DNA from: Apiospora phragmitis
Lineage: Eukaryota > Ascomycota > Sordariomycetes > Amphisphaeriales > Apiosporaceae
NCBI GenBank assembly: GCA_038363925.1
Contig: JAQQWL010000011.1
Location: 5,394,001 to 5,458,000 of the forward strand
DNA length: 64,000 nt
Direction of reading: 5' to 3'
Part shown: positions 1 to 10,824 of the stretch, in pieces
Numbering within the stretch: position 1 is the stretch's first letter
Layout of the letters: the number at the start of each line of letters is the position of its first letter
Made by a program: the position numbers and the translations under genes
The notes under the pieces: generated by a model
What the model was told of the DNA's origin: nothing
What the model saw: the letters and a program-made list of their open reading frames with translations, nothing else
The model's database searches: none

Positions 1-908
1 TTTTTCTCCGATGTGACAGCCAAGTGGAGAGGCGTGCTGCATGTTGAGTCATGGGCATTGACATCGGTACCTTGGTTGATGAGAACATACACGACTGCCT
101 CGTGGCCCCAGACAGCTGCCAAATGAAGAGCTGTGGCTCCTTCCTTGGATTCATCGTCGAGCGCAGCTCCAGCAGCGACGATGCCGCGGACGACGTCGAG
201 ATGCCCTGCTTCCGCGGCAAGATGCAGAGCGGTGTATCCTCGCGATTCCTTGGCCGAGAGGCTGGCCTTATAGCCAACAAGTCTTCCGCAGGCCTCGAGG
301 TCGTTGTATTCGGCGGCGTGATGCAGTGGCATCCAATCCTGGACATCTCTGGCGTCAAGTTCCGTTCCAAGACGAAGTGCAACCTCCAATGTCTCGATCG
401 AATGAGACAGCACTGCTTGATGGAGAACGGTTTGCTTCGCATCATTCTTGGTGTTGAGAAACACCTTTTGCGAAGCAAGCATTGCCAGCATACTAGCATG
501 GCCTTGCCGAGCAGCCACCATCAAGGGAGTGTTGCCAGACTGGTCGCGGCTGTCGAAGAAGAGCTTCTGTAGGCCTTTCTGAGCGGGAGGGAACTCCAGC
601 AGGCAGCGGATTAAGGCAGCTATACAACAGTAAAGTGTCAGTCATTGCTCACCATAGAGCCAGCAAAGGCTTAGAGAAGGAAATGCATTGTATCTTACTA
701 CGGCACATCAGTGTACCGCACATTGCGCAATGGTGCCCAAGATGTTGCCCCATGGCATCTTCGACTCGGACGATTACTTCCGCCGTGGTAATCTTCTCTC
801 TCTCTCTGCCAGCTGCTTCACGAGCGTGATCATGGGCAATACTTCACCATTGCTACCGTTCTGGAGCAGACGAGCCTTCTCTTCGTCAGCTACGTTGAAG
901 TGGCCCAT
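1..908 (-). CDS. ankyrin-repeat protein, 3' end cut by window edge, one frame break
   Basis: Exon 1 is 908-699, the intron is 698-620 (gtaaga...tatag) and exon 2 runs from 619 off the left edge. Exon 2 reads as at least five tandem ankyrin repeats with the usual G-TPLxxAA, TALHLAAxxGH and LLxxGAxxxxxD signatures, so this is a protein-interaction scaffold; nothing shows a catalytic domain. The start MGHFNVADEE at 908 is the first ATG of the frame. From there the frame stays open only to a (CT)6 tract at 796-807. Downstream of that tract the coding-like frame (KITTAEVIVRVEDAMG..., ending in a perfect donor whose phase matches exon 2) is offset by two bases. One surplus dinucleotide explains it: exon 1 is 210 nt but 208 nt fits the splice phase. 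The partner and pathway are unknown. The domain call is firm and the 5' end is less so. Confidence 0.8.
796..807. repeat. (CT)6 microsatellite inside coding exon
   Basis: Six CT units (AG on the coding strand) lie in exon 1 of the ankyrin gene, exactly where its reading frame breaks. Removing one unit would restore the frame. Confidence 0.85.
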
Positions 909-1477
909 GGTGTTGGTTGGTCGAAGGGAAAGGGGGTCGGTGGCCAGGAGGCTTGCAACAACTGATAAGACAGCAAAAGCAATATACAAGCTTGGGTAGT
1001 TGCAAATGCTTGGTTGAGAAGAAAAGAAGAACAATATATCAGGAAGGATTGGTCGGTGATAATGGGTTGCTTTATATGATTGAGTATGCAATCAATGCAA
1101 TGATCCTCCGTATTCACGTGAATACTACATCACTTCACGCTCGGTCAGAGGACCAAAGTGCACAATATTGAATATAACGCGGATCGGACGATGGGGAGTC
1201 TTGACAGGAACAGGATCCTAATGGCCAATTGCTTGCATGCGTAAATGTTCCAAAGTAAAACCATTAAATACTGAGGCTGACAGGACTTGACCAGAAAAGA
1301 AAGGGGCGCTTTGCTTGTAATCCCCTTTCCCTTGAGCATTGTCAACAATTGGTCAGAACATTTTCCTTTGATCGACTTCGCAGGGAGCTGATGTGTTCTT
1401 GCTGTACATCCATAGATCTATACATTCGTGTATTTACAATAGTACATAATAGCGTTATACAATCGGTCAACGCCATT
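909..1477. other. intergenic: upstream of ankyrin gene, downstream of mS29
   Basis: I see no convincing gene. The stretch holds the putative promoter of the minus-strand ankyrin gene and the 3' region of the mS29 gene. A CACGTG E-box core sits near 1117-1122 within a short palindrome. Confidence 0.5.
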
Positions 1478-2967
1478 CTACAGCCTGGATACATACAGAC
1501 TAGCTTTCTCCAGCTCGCCCAGAATACCGTTTCCAGCGAGTGTCCATCTCTCACTGACAGTCTTCTCGTCTACTCTCAACCTCAAAACACCACTTGCAGC
1601 CCAGTACTCCATGAGTGACCGCGCCTCCAGCTTGGAAATGCTCTTCACATCAAACACCTTGACGCCCTTCAAAGCCTCAAACACGCGTTCATCGTACTTG
1701 GCGTAAAAGGCGTCCCGCTCCGGAAGGGGCAGCCCAGCCTGATCGGCAACAGCCTGCTCAAGTGCCTTCTCCACGGACTTATTCTTGAGCCAGTTGCCCT
1801 TTGTCATCACACCAACGATGGCTGCACCGTTGGGGAAGTGCGTCTTGCCACCCAGAGCCTCCACAAACAGCCTGATAAGAGCAAAATCGTGGCAGTGGAT
1901 TAGGTTGAAAGTCGGGCTGCGGTAGTCGCTAATCCGCATAATGTGGCTCAGACCGTCTAGGGTGAACATAATGGGTGGCCGGCCGGGCTGGAGCAGTTCC
2001 TGCCACAACGCTTTGAAGATGGGCCAGGCGAACTCGGGTTCCTTGGTGGCGTTCGCAAGAGAAGCGAGAGACGAGTTGCGGGAAACGGATACGGGAAGAT
2101 GGATGTGCTCCAACTTCACAATCTCCTTGGAGAGAATCTCCTCGTTGGCAGAACGAATAGCCTGCATAAGCTTGAGGATGTAAGAGGGGTGCGAGAACTG
2201 TTCCGGAGTCGTTCGCGGTATAAGCGAGTATTCGGTGCGTGCTTCAGCCAGATCTTGGGCTGACTCCAGTGTCAGTATGCGTCAAATGGCAGAGGAAAGG
2301 GTCACTAACCTTCGGGGATGTTGATAACAACCATCTTGTTCATGAAACCCGCAGCCATGGTCTGCAGACCCAACATACTCTTTCCAACACTGCGCTCGCC
2401 TTCGATGACGGCCCTTACGGTCTCCTTATTCCCAACCCGTTTAGTCAAATCCCCTAAAAAGTCGACCGTGTCTTTCCTGATGAGCATATGCGGGCTTCTG
2501 AATAGTCCCCAGTTCTGAGTGGGCTTGAATGCCTCAACAGTCCTGAGCTGATCAACTAGACCTGTTGGTAGGCTGACCATCTGGCCGACGGCAGCGGGAT
2601 CAACCAGTTTCTGGGTTTCTAATTCAGGCAAGCCCTCGACCTTGAGGGCATTGTCATTGCTCAGCTGTATGCGCTTACGGAAGGCCTTTCGTTCACCAGG
2701 TCCTGGGGGTTTTGCTCTTTCGCCTCTTGGCTTCTTCTTCTTTCCCAACACAAGTTTCCTTCCGGTGCGGACATGGCCTTTCAAGGAAAAGCTTTTGTCA
2801 TCCTTGGCTTTGGCTTTGGGATTGCCCTTGGCTCTAGAGAGGAGCGCAGCCGAGGTCGTGAAAGTGGCTAGCGAGGTGGGAGCTTTAAAGGATGACAGTG
2901 AAGATGGGGCCAGAAGCCGTTGTGTAGACGGGCGCCCAAGGCAGCGCCAGCAATTCGCCGTCGCCAT
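1478..2967 (-). CDS. RSM23: mitochondrial small ribosomal subunit protein mS29 (DAP3/RSM23 family)
   Basis: Two exons, 2967-2310 and 2259-1478, are joined through a 50-nt intron with phase 1 on both sides, giving 479 residues. The N-terminus MATANCWRCLGRP is rich in R/S/A and lacks acids, as expected for a mitochondrial presequence. It is followed by a basic stretch (LGKKKKPRGERAK). A P-loop GERSVGKS at about residues 190-197 is the Walker A of the DAP3 GTP-binding family. Further DAP3-like blocks follow, including the hydrophobic Walker B-like strand PPIMFTLDGL. The protein belongs in the head of the mitochondrial 37S subunit. An in-frame upstream start would add 21 residues ahead of the presequence, so 2967 is preferred. 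The gene is divergent from RRS1 across about 410 bp, so a shared promoter for two ribosome-related genes is plausible (inference). Confidence 0.92.
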
Positions 2968-3377
2968 TGTGTCGTCGTGACTTGAACGCCGTCGTTGCGA
3001 CTTTACGAAAATCCGAGCTTGATCTTTCAATCAATTGAGCTTAGGTCGATCCAACCCCAGTCCCAAAATTCTGGGAGCTCATTGGAGACTGCCCAGACTG
3101 GACAGGTGCAGCAACCGGGCTGTATCGGTACCGGAAGAATGGGGCTTCCGGCGCAAAGCGTAAAGAGCAATTAGGTACATTGATTGGAAGGTACATAGCA
3201 TAGCTTATCGGCCGACTATCAGCACGCGCTAGGCTTATCATATCAGCTGTAGTGGGACAGAAGGTTCCAACTTACAAAATTTCCGGGATCGCAAAGTTGA
3301 GGCGCCCCGGTGTTGAAGATCTCGTAAGAACAGTGCTGCGTGCAACTTCAATCTACATCATCAACAACCTGTCCGCC
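2968..3377. promoter_or_regulatory. divergent promoter region, mS29 / RRS1
   Basis: This 410-bp stretch lies between two start codons pointing apart. No TATA box is obvious. An AAAATTT-containing tract near 3275-3285 weakly resembles the ribosome-biogenesis RRPE element, but this is only suggestive. Confidence 0.4.
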
Positions 3378-3990
3378 ATGGCCGCCACAAAACCCAAGTT
3401 GGACATCAGTGTCGACAAGCCGACACCTTATACCTTCGATCTCGGTCTCCTCCTTGCAAATGACCCCAACCCTCTACCACCTTCCACTTCGTCCGGAGAT
3501 CTCGAGGAACGCCTCGCAGCGACCGCGCGAGATGGCGCTCAAGCCTTGAGTATGTGCCAAATCCATTTCCTTCTTCATCTGGCTCGATTACAGCAGACTC
3601 GGCTTGCGCGCCTCTTTACTGACCCAGAATTTCCCAGTCAACCAAATGCTCACCACCCTCCCATTATCATCTACACCAGCCGGTGTGCTGCTCTCGTTAC
3701 CACCGGTTTCCACTCCCTTGCCGAGAGAGAAGCCGCTTCCGGCGCAGAAGGAGAAGACCAAGTGGCAGCAGTTCGCCGAGCGCAAGGGCATCAAGCCCAA
3801 GACTCGCGAGCAAAGGCGCGAAAAGAGCCGAACCTTCAACGAAGACAAGGGCGAATGGGAGAAGACATGGGGCTACAAGGGCAAGCGCAAGGAGGGAGTG
3901 GTGCCAGACGACTGGGTTGTCGAGGTCAACGAGAAGTCGGAGAGGGAAGCAGAGGACAAGCAGAAGCAGAAGAAGAAGAGAAAGGCTTAG
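3378..3990 (+). CDS. RRS1: ribosome biogenesis regulatory protein RRS1
   Basis: Exon 1 is 3378-3549 and exon 2 is 3638-3990 (174 residues), joined at phase 1 through an 88-nt intron starting gtatgt. The N-terminal part has the RRS1 family pattern: DKPTPYTFDLGLLLANDPNPL, then the NQMLTTLPLSSTPAGVLLSLP segment, then KWQQFAERKGIKPK and a WGYKGKR motif. The C-terminus is a lysine-rich tail (KQKQKKKRKA). The yeast orthologue is a nucleolar factor that recruits 5S RNP to pre-60S particles together with Rpf2. ATG 3378 is chosen because an upstream in-frame ATG at 3252 would add unrelated sequence. Length is slightly below the yeast protein but usual for filamentous fungi. Confidence 0.93.
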
Positions 3991-5364
3991 TGTGCCCCTG
4001 TGGGTTCTGGCGATGTTCTCTGAAGCTGTTGCTTTCGCCTATTGTTGCGTTTCGTCGTTACTTTACGTATTCATCGCCCTCCAGGGCTGGCGTTCTGGGA
4101 CTGCATTGAGGGCGTTGGGTTCACCAGGATGGAAAATTGAAACATCAAAGATGACAAACCCTCTGTCAAACTTATTCATTCAAAGCGCATCTTCATCATA
4201 TGGTGTTTGTCTGCTTGGTGATATTGAATGCACTACTCGATTGTTTATGCAGTGTACCTACATACTTTACCTATGCGCTGTATAACAATAGTCAAGATGT
4301 TCAGCCCTCAGATACGGACTATACTAAAACAGATATACTGAAATATAAATAACAAAACTCACAATATAAGTATGTACAACTAATTGCACGTCTGACAGAT
4401 CCAAGCAGTTATCCCTGGTCGATGACCAAGCCCAAAGGCTTTGATTCGATATGCCGAACGAGAACTGCTGGAATAGGTACTTTTGTTCAGACTGCCAGTA
4501 CCTACCGGGGATGCAGTAAGAATCCCGTTAGCGCAAGTGGCAAGTGGGTGTTCGCATGTTCGTTTACTCAAGGAGCCTAGTAGTAGCAACGTCACTCCCC
4601 GGTGGATTAGTGGGGGTTCACTGGCAGACACGTGCTGCAACAGACGGCTTGAATTGGCCAATGGCTCTGGAAGCCCTGCAACGACCCAAGCAGAGAGCTC
4701 CGTCACAGTGGGGAAAACTCGATGGTTGCTGCTGGACTACCACGGCCGCGCGCAGACAGAAGCTTGTCTTTTGTTGATGCACCTCACTCGGCTTCCTTGC
4801 CTATTTGCTGTCCAACCCATCGTGGAATCTTTTCCATCTCGTAACTGCTAAAGCCCTCTTCGCCTTTGCCGTTGCCAGTGTGAGATTCAGAGAACGAAAG
4901 GGGGGAACATCTTGGATATTCGCGCACGCTCGTGGGCTATCCCGTTGAGCTTTCCAATCAGGTTGTTTTCCAAGCCTCAGACAAGAGACAGCTATAGTAA
5001 GTATAGCCCACATACGCCTACACGAGTTTGCCTCTGTCCCATTCTATCAAGGCTCGCCCTGGGCCCATATCTGAGCGCGGACACTTCTTGTTAGTCGGTT
5101 GCTAAGCCAGCCAATGTGTTTTTGCAAGTCGGGAGCCACCTACCTTCGTCATTCGTTGTTGGGTTTTCTTTCCTCCTTCTACTGTACTGCCGATCCATGT
5201 CGGCCCAGTTGCTACATCTGCCACAAATGTCTCTTCCTACTTACTACCTACATGTATGATCTCCCATGCTGATTATAGAAGACCTCCAAACCCAGAAGAA
5301 ATCTTGGATCTCTACCCGCCACGGTCTCCATCCTAATTGGCGCGCCAAGCCAGGCCTTGTCGTC
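3991..5364. other. intergenic between RRS1 and VTC4
   Basis: This 1.37 kb stretch holds the RRS1 3' region and a long VTC4 upstream region. Several open frames of up to about 120 codons occur on both strands, but none shows a recognisable protein pattern or supporting splice sites. A CACGTG site lies at 4629-4634. Confidence 0.5.
4629..4634. promoter_or_regulatory. CACGTG site upstream of VTC4
   Basis: The palindromic hexamer lies about 730 bp before the VTC4 start codon. CACGTG is the core bound by Pho4 in yeast and NUC-1 in Neurospora, the phosphate-starvation bHLH regulators. VTC4 belongs to the PHO regulon in yeast. A single hexamer is weak evidence. Confidence 0.3.
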
Positions 5365-7863
5365 ATGAAGTTCGGAGAACAGCTTCGCACGAGTGTCATC
5401 TCGGAATACCAATGGTACTACGTCAATTACGATGATTTGAAAGAACAACTTAAGAAGGCGTCCGGCGCCCCGATAGAAGACGACTCCGCCGCCGGCCCCT
5501 CGGAGCCATCCAAGAAAAAGCAGAAAGCACCGAAGCAGGAGTGGACGGAGAATGACGAGGCAAGGTTTCTCCAGAGACTCGATGAGGAGCTCGAGAAAGT
5601 CTACAACAAAACCCAGGTCAAGACCTCCGAGATTCAGCGCCGTATAATGTGGGAAGAGAAGGAGGTCGACAGCCTGGTCAAGAGAATGCACGATCGCGGT
5701 CCGAATGAGCAAGGTCCTGCCGAGGAAGAGTTCGTCGCGCGGGAGGAGTTTATCAGCGACATCATTGCCGATGTTCACGATCTCGCCAAGTTCGTACAGA
5801 TCAACTACACAGCATTCTATAAGATCATTAAGAAGCACGATGTGAGTCTACCGCTTCCCTGTCTTCGTGGGATTACCGAGCTCTGGCTAACAACTCCATC
5901 TATCTAGAAAATGACTGGATGGTACCTCAAGCCTGTGTGGGATACGAGGCTCAAGTCAAAGCCCTTCTACCGCGAGGACTACGATCGCGATGTTGTCAAG
6001 CTCTCGAAGATGTACGACAACGTTCGCACCAGAGGCAATCCCGTTAAGGGCGACAGTGCTGCCGGCGGCAGTCAGGCCAGTTTCGTTCGCCAGACGACCA
6101 AATATTGGGTCCATCCGGATAATGTCACTGAGTTGAAGCTTATCATCTTGAAGCATCTTCCGGTTCTTGTTTTCAACGCCAAGAAAGAGTTTGAGCAGGC
6201 CGACTCAGCCATCACTTCTATTTACTACGACAACCCAGAGAAATGGGATCTCTACGAAGGTCGACTGAAGAAGACCGAAGGCGCTGAGGCCATTCGACTG
6301 CGATGGTATGGCGGTATGCAGAACGACCAGATCTTCGTGGAAAGAAAGACGCATCGTGAAGACTGGACCGGAGAGCAGTCCGTCAAAGCCCGTTTTAATG
6401 TGAAGGAGAAGAACGCGAACTCGTATCTGCGAGGAGACCTTCTACCGGCTGCTCTGTTCGAGAAGGCCCGTAAAGAGGGCAAGAAGCCGGAGAAGCAGAT
6501 CGCCGAAGAAGAGCGTTTGGCACAGGAGGTGCAATACTCTGTTCTGAAAAAAGGATATAAGCCAGTCTGCAGATCGTTCTATAACCGGACTGCCTTCCAG
6601 CTCCCGGCTGACGCCCGAGTGCGTATCTCATTGGACACGGAGCTTTCAATGGTCCGAGAAGATAATCTGGACGGTGTGGCTCGATCCGGCAAAAACTGGA
6701 GGCGAACGGACATTGGCATTGATTATCCCTTCTCTCAACTTCCAGCCAAGGATATTGTCAGGTTCCCTTACGCTGTCCTGGAAGTGAAGCTGCAGACGCA
6801 GCACGGACAAGAACCTCCGGAATGGGTGCGGGAATTGATTGCGAGCCACCTCGTGGAGGCTGTACCCAAGTTCTCCAAGTTCATTCATGGATGCGCATCC
6901 TTGTTCCCCGATCGTATCAAGCTCTTGCCTTACTGGATGCCTCAGATGGACGTTGACATCCGCAAACCAGCTAGCAAGGATTTTGGCATCCGCCGGCCTA
7001 ATCATTCCTCTGCCAGCGGTACAACATCAGATGCCGACGATGATGATTATGATTCAGATGACGAGGAAGCTGGGCACAACGGCGCACCCGGCGATCAAGC
7101 AGATGGAGAGCCAAGCACGAGAGACCAGGCTGTCGCTGTTGCTGTTGCTGATCTCGAGGATCAGACGGTAGGCCACGCAACTGCAGATGCGGACTATTCC
7201 CTGTACGATTCAGAAGACGAGGACTCGGATCTAGATGATGCTCTTGAGGAGTCGAGGAGAGTTGGCGGCTGGACGTACTACTCGGCTCTTGGAAAGAAGT
7301 ATGCAAGAGCTGTAGGCCACGGCACCTGGACAGTACTCAAGACTATTGTCCCGCACCCTCAAGGAACCACGGTGCCGGTCAGCAACCGCCAACAGATGTT
7401 CTTTGGTGACCAAGTTGTATCGACGAAGAAGCTGAAAGCACCAAAGGGAAAGAAGATCTACGTGCCAGTCAGAGTAGAGCCCAAGGTGTATTTCGCCGCG
7501 GAGAGAACATTCCTCGGATGGGTAAGTACACACAAGTTTCTGATGATCCCCGGGCAGGACGAGACTAACAAGACGGGCTAGCTTGAATTTTCGATTTATA
7601 TCGGCACCATCGCCGTCACGTTGCTGAACTTCGGCACGAAGCCTAGCCTCGTTTCCTTCATCGTGGCTGGCGTCTTCACGCTCCTTGCCATTCTCGCTCT
7701 TTGCTACTCTGTGGCCATCTATCTGTATAGAAGTGGTGCCATCCGAGAGCGAAAGGCGGCCAAGTTTTACGACAAGTGGGGGCCGAGTGTTCTCTGCGTG
7801 TCCTTGTTCATTGCCGTGGGTTTGAACTTTGTATTTGAGGGCAGGGAAAGAGAGATGTGGTAA
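5365..7863 (+). CDS. VTC4: vacuolar transporter chaperone complex polyphosphate polymerase VTC4
   Basis: Three exons (5365-5841, 5908-7521, 7582-7863) joined in phase 0 encode 790 residues. In order there is an N-terminal SPX domain starting [12 protein letters not shown], with the inositol-pyrophosphate-binding lysine patch KIIKKHDKM at about 153-161. Next is the tunnel-shaped polyphosphate polymerase domain, with the basic residues of IRLRWYGG (about 288-295), FVERKT (303-308) and KFSKFIHG near 500. An acidic low-complexity linker ([13 protein letters not shown]) follows, and last a three-helix membrane domain in exon 3. The complex makes inorganic polyphosphate from ATP at the vacuole and threads it into the lumen. 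SPX senses phosphate status. Start 5365 is the canonical SPX start; an in-frame upstream ATG would add 33 unrelated residues. The acidic linker is longer than in yeast Vtc4 (721 residues). Confidence 0.97.
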
Positions 7864-8718
7864 GCGGTTTCGAGGCTGCCTGCTTGTATCGTTATTTTAA
7901 ACAGCCATGAGATTGGACTAGGGAGCATTTGTTACAGAATAAGGGGCTGAGCGTCTGTTGACCACTCGGATACTTCTTGTTGTACACTACCTCCGCAGCA
8001 GTTATTGAAAACCCTGTATATAGCGACATCTGCTTTAGGCTGTATATTAATCGAAGCGCTCTGTTTTGAACCCTTCTCGCTCCAGTTTTGGCATAGGGAA
8101 TGACCGCTATACGAGTGCGGCAGGAAGGCAGGGGCCCTCTGCCCCTAGATAGGTTTCCCCAAGGATGTTGTGTTGTGCTAAGAGTCCACGCCGCAAGCTA
8201 ACATGCTGACAGGCTGAGTAAGTAGGGACTTTATGAAGGCGGGGACGACGCAAGGGAGGGGTTGCGGACGGGCCGCTCTAGATGTCTTGGGCCATGTCTC
8301 GGAGAGTTGGGAGTTGTTCCAGTCAGTAGATTAACCAGATAATCGGAACTGTGACGCTCTGGATGAAATGTTGTTGGGGCTGGCTAGTCATCATCTACTT
8401 AAGGTTGGATCAGATCTTGAGTCGTATGGCGTGTGCTTGTTAGTTGGTTGGCCTTACATATAAGTTAAGCATGTGTGGGGATCATCCAACGACTACTTGT
8501 TTATTAGGTCCTGCCGTCCCTGACCCGGGTCCCTCCTCTTCCTCTTCCTCCTCCCTTTTGGCATACTCGAACGAATCGACTTGACTGTTCGACAACAGAA
8601 ATAGAGAAAAGTCTGGTCCTTTGGTTGCATAGTGATTGCATAGTAAAATCTGTCGGTGAAATTGCTGTATTTGCCCTTGAATACCGAGGCAATCCAAAAA
8701 AAAAAACCCCTCTCAACA
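7864..8718. other. intergenic between VTC4 and CGS-like gene
   Basis: I recognised no gene. It ends with the leader of the next gene, which includes an A11 run at 8696-8706 shortly before the ATG. Confidence 0.5.
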
Positions 8719-10824
8719 ATGGCCGCAGCAGCAGTCATCAACACCCCGTTCGGGCACTCGCTCCCGCCCGAGGGCCCGCATACCGTCACCATGCACGCCC
8801 CCGGCTGGACGACAGCCCTCAGGTTCCGTGACGGCGATCTGACCATCATTAACCAGCTGAAATCCATCTATCCTCGCTTCTTCCCCCTTTGGTCCCGCCG
8901 CCCAGGTATCAACCACGTCCTCCCCAACCCGCCAAGGCAAGCCACTGACAATGCCTCCTCTTCCTCCCTAGCTCACCGCCGAGACATCCAGGAGGATCGG
9001 GCTGAAGGAAGGCCATGCTCTAGTCGCTTTCCTCACCCCCGATGTCTGGGCCTCGAATCGGGAACATGCCGTCTCAGAGTAAGCGACTCTCAGTCTTTTC
9101 TTCGTCTTGTATTTGATCGTAACTCTTAATTTATATGCAATGCATCCATCCATTGTCTGATCTCCGGTCTTGTAGATGGAGGAAGGATAAGAGGCTCAAG
9201 GAAGAGGACATGAAGTACCACGTGGTCGAGATCGCTGGCCTGAGGCTCTATGCGGTCGAGTTCCCCATGTCCAAGATGGTATGTACTTATGCACCTGGCT
9301 TCCCTACCGCTGGATTTCTTCGCCATCGCCACTGCGACCTAAAGACCATACCCTCTGTCTTTTTGATTTACTGAAACCCCCGGGTGCTGTAGATGGGCGC
9401 CATCTTTATGTGGCAACATGCAGGCTTGATCTTCAGCACACGTTTAGCTGAGCACCTGCTCCCTCAAGCCGATACTTTGGTGTACCTAGGGGAGTTCCAA
9501 AACGAACTGGGCGTCCCAACCCCGACGTACCTGCCAGAAGTGGAAAGCCATGAACTTCTTCGCAAGCGTATCTCTGGGCTCTTGATGCGCGCTTGTGTGG
9601 AAGATCCAAAGCAGCCCGTCGAACCCGAAGACGTCTACCTCTATCAGACGGGCATGGCCGCCATCGTCCGCTTTCACGAAATTGCGATCAAGGGTGCGGC
9701 CATTCCCGGTCGTCGTCTTCGGAGCCGTCTTCCACAGCACCTGGCATTATTTCGAAGAAGAGCCGGTGAGCATGAAGCACTACGGTCACTGCGACGACAA
9801 TGACTTGAACGAGTTTGAGGAGTACCTAGAGGGAGGTGGGAAGTGCAGCTATGTGTTCACGGAGTTTCCTTCCAACCCTATTTTAGTGAGCGTAGATTTG
9901 GTTAGGCTACGGAAACTTGTAAGTAACCCCTGCCGCCCAGAACGACTACTAGGAGACTGGCGATGGGGCCATGCTAATACCAAGCGTGCAGGCTGAGAAA
10001 CATGGCTTCTACATAGTGGTCGACGAGACCGTGGCTAGCTTTTGTAACGTCGATGTCCTCCCAGTCGCCGATGCCATCATCACCTCCCTCACCAAGTCCT
10101 TTTCGGGCTACGCCGATGTCATGGCCGGCTCCGTGGCCCTGAACCCGGCTGCCTCCAGCTACAGAGACCTCAAGCCCCGCTTCACCGAGGCTTTCCGCAA
10201 CGAGCTATTCGCGGCCGACGCGAGCCACCTCTTCAAGAACAGCGACGACTACCTCCCCCGCTCCATCATCCTCAACCGCAACGCCGCCGCCATGGCCGCC
10301 TACCTCCAGACGCAGGCCGAGGACCCCAAAGTGCCTCTGACCAAGGTGCTCTACCCGCCCTACGCCTCGAGCGTCGCGAACCTGCAGCCGTTTCTCCGCA
10401 AGTCGACGCCCGACTTCCCGGAGCCGGGGTACGGCTGCCTGTTCTCGGTCGAGTTCGAGACGGCCGAGCAGACCATGGCGTTCTACGACAACCTTGCCTT
10501 CCACCAGGGGCCCCATCTCGGTGCGCACATGACGCTCGCGATGCCGTACAACGCCATGGTCCTGGGCCGTGCCGATCCGGAGTACCACGCCTCCTACGGG
10601 TTGAGCCCCAACCAGATCCGCTTCAGCGCCGGGCTGAGGACGAGGCGTCCCTGGTCGCGGTATGCCAGAAGGCGATCACGGCGCTTATGGAGGCCGGGGT
10701 CCAGGTCAAGGAGGGTGGCGATCTGACGAGTGAGATGATTACAGGGGCGGCTGGCGTGGAGGCTGTGGTAGCTGGCGAGGAGGTTAAGACGGGATTGGAT
10801 CTTATGGGCGGCGGCGGTGTTTAG
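8719..10824 (+). CDS. cystathionine gamma-synthase-like PLP enzyme, three frame breaks
   Basis: Five exons can be placed: 8719-8905, 8972-9078, 9176-9278, 9393-9918 and 9992-10824. The product (about 584 residues after allowing for the breaks) matches the fungal Cys/Met-metabolism PLP family. It has the N-terminal TPFGHSLPPxxPH segment, YPRFF, the MGAIFMWQH and YQTGMAAIVR blocks, VVFGAVFHSTWHYFEE and the PLP-lysine motif SLTKSFSG (Lys about 342). Such enzymes join cysteine to an activated homoserine in transsulfuration; the exact substrate cannot be read from sequence. The frame breaks three times: one surplus C in the C5 run 8883-8887, one surplus G in 9692-9694 and one missing G at 10636. 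Correcting these makes all splice phases and the total length (1755 nt) consistent. Either sequencing error or a recently decayed gene is possible. The CGS-like family call is firm. Confidence 0.85.

Noticed and set aside
51..572. Plus-strand open frame of 173 codons
   Set aside because: It is the antisense shadow of minus-strand ankyrin repeats, which read as a clear repeat protein.
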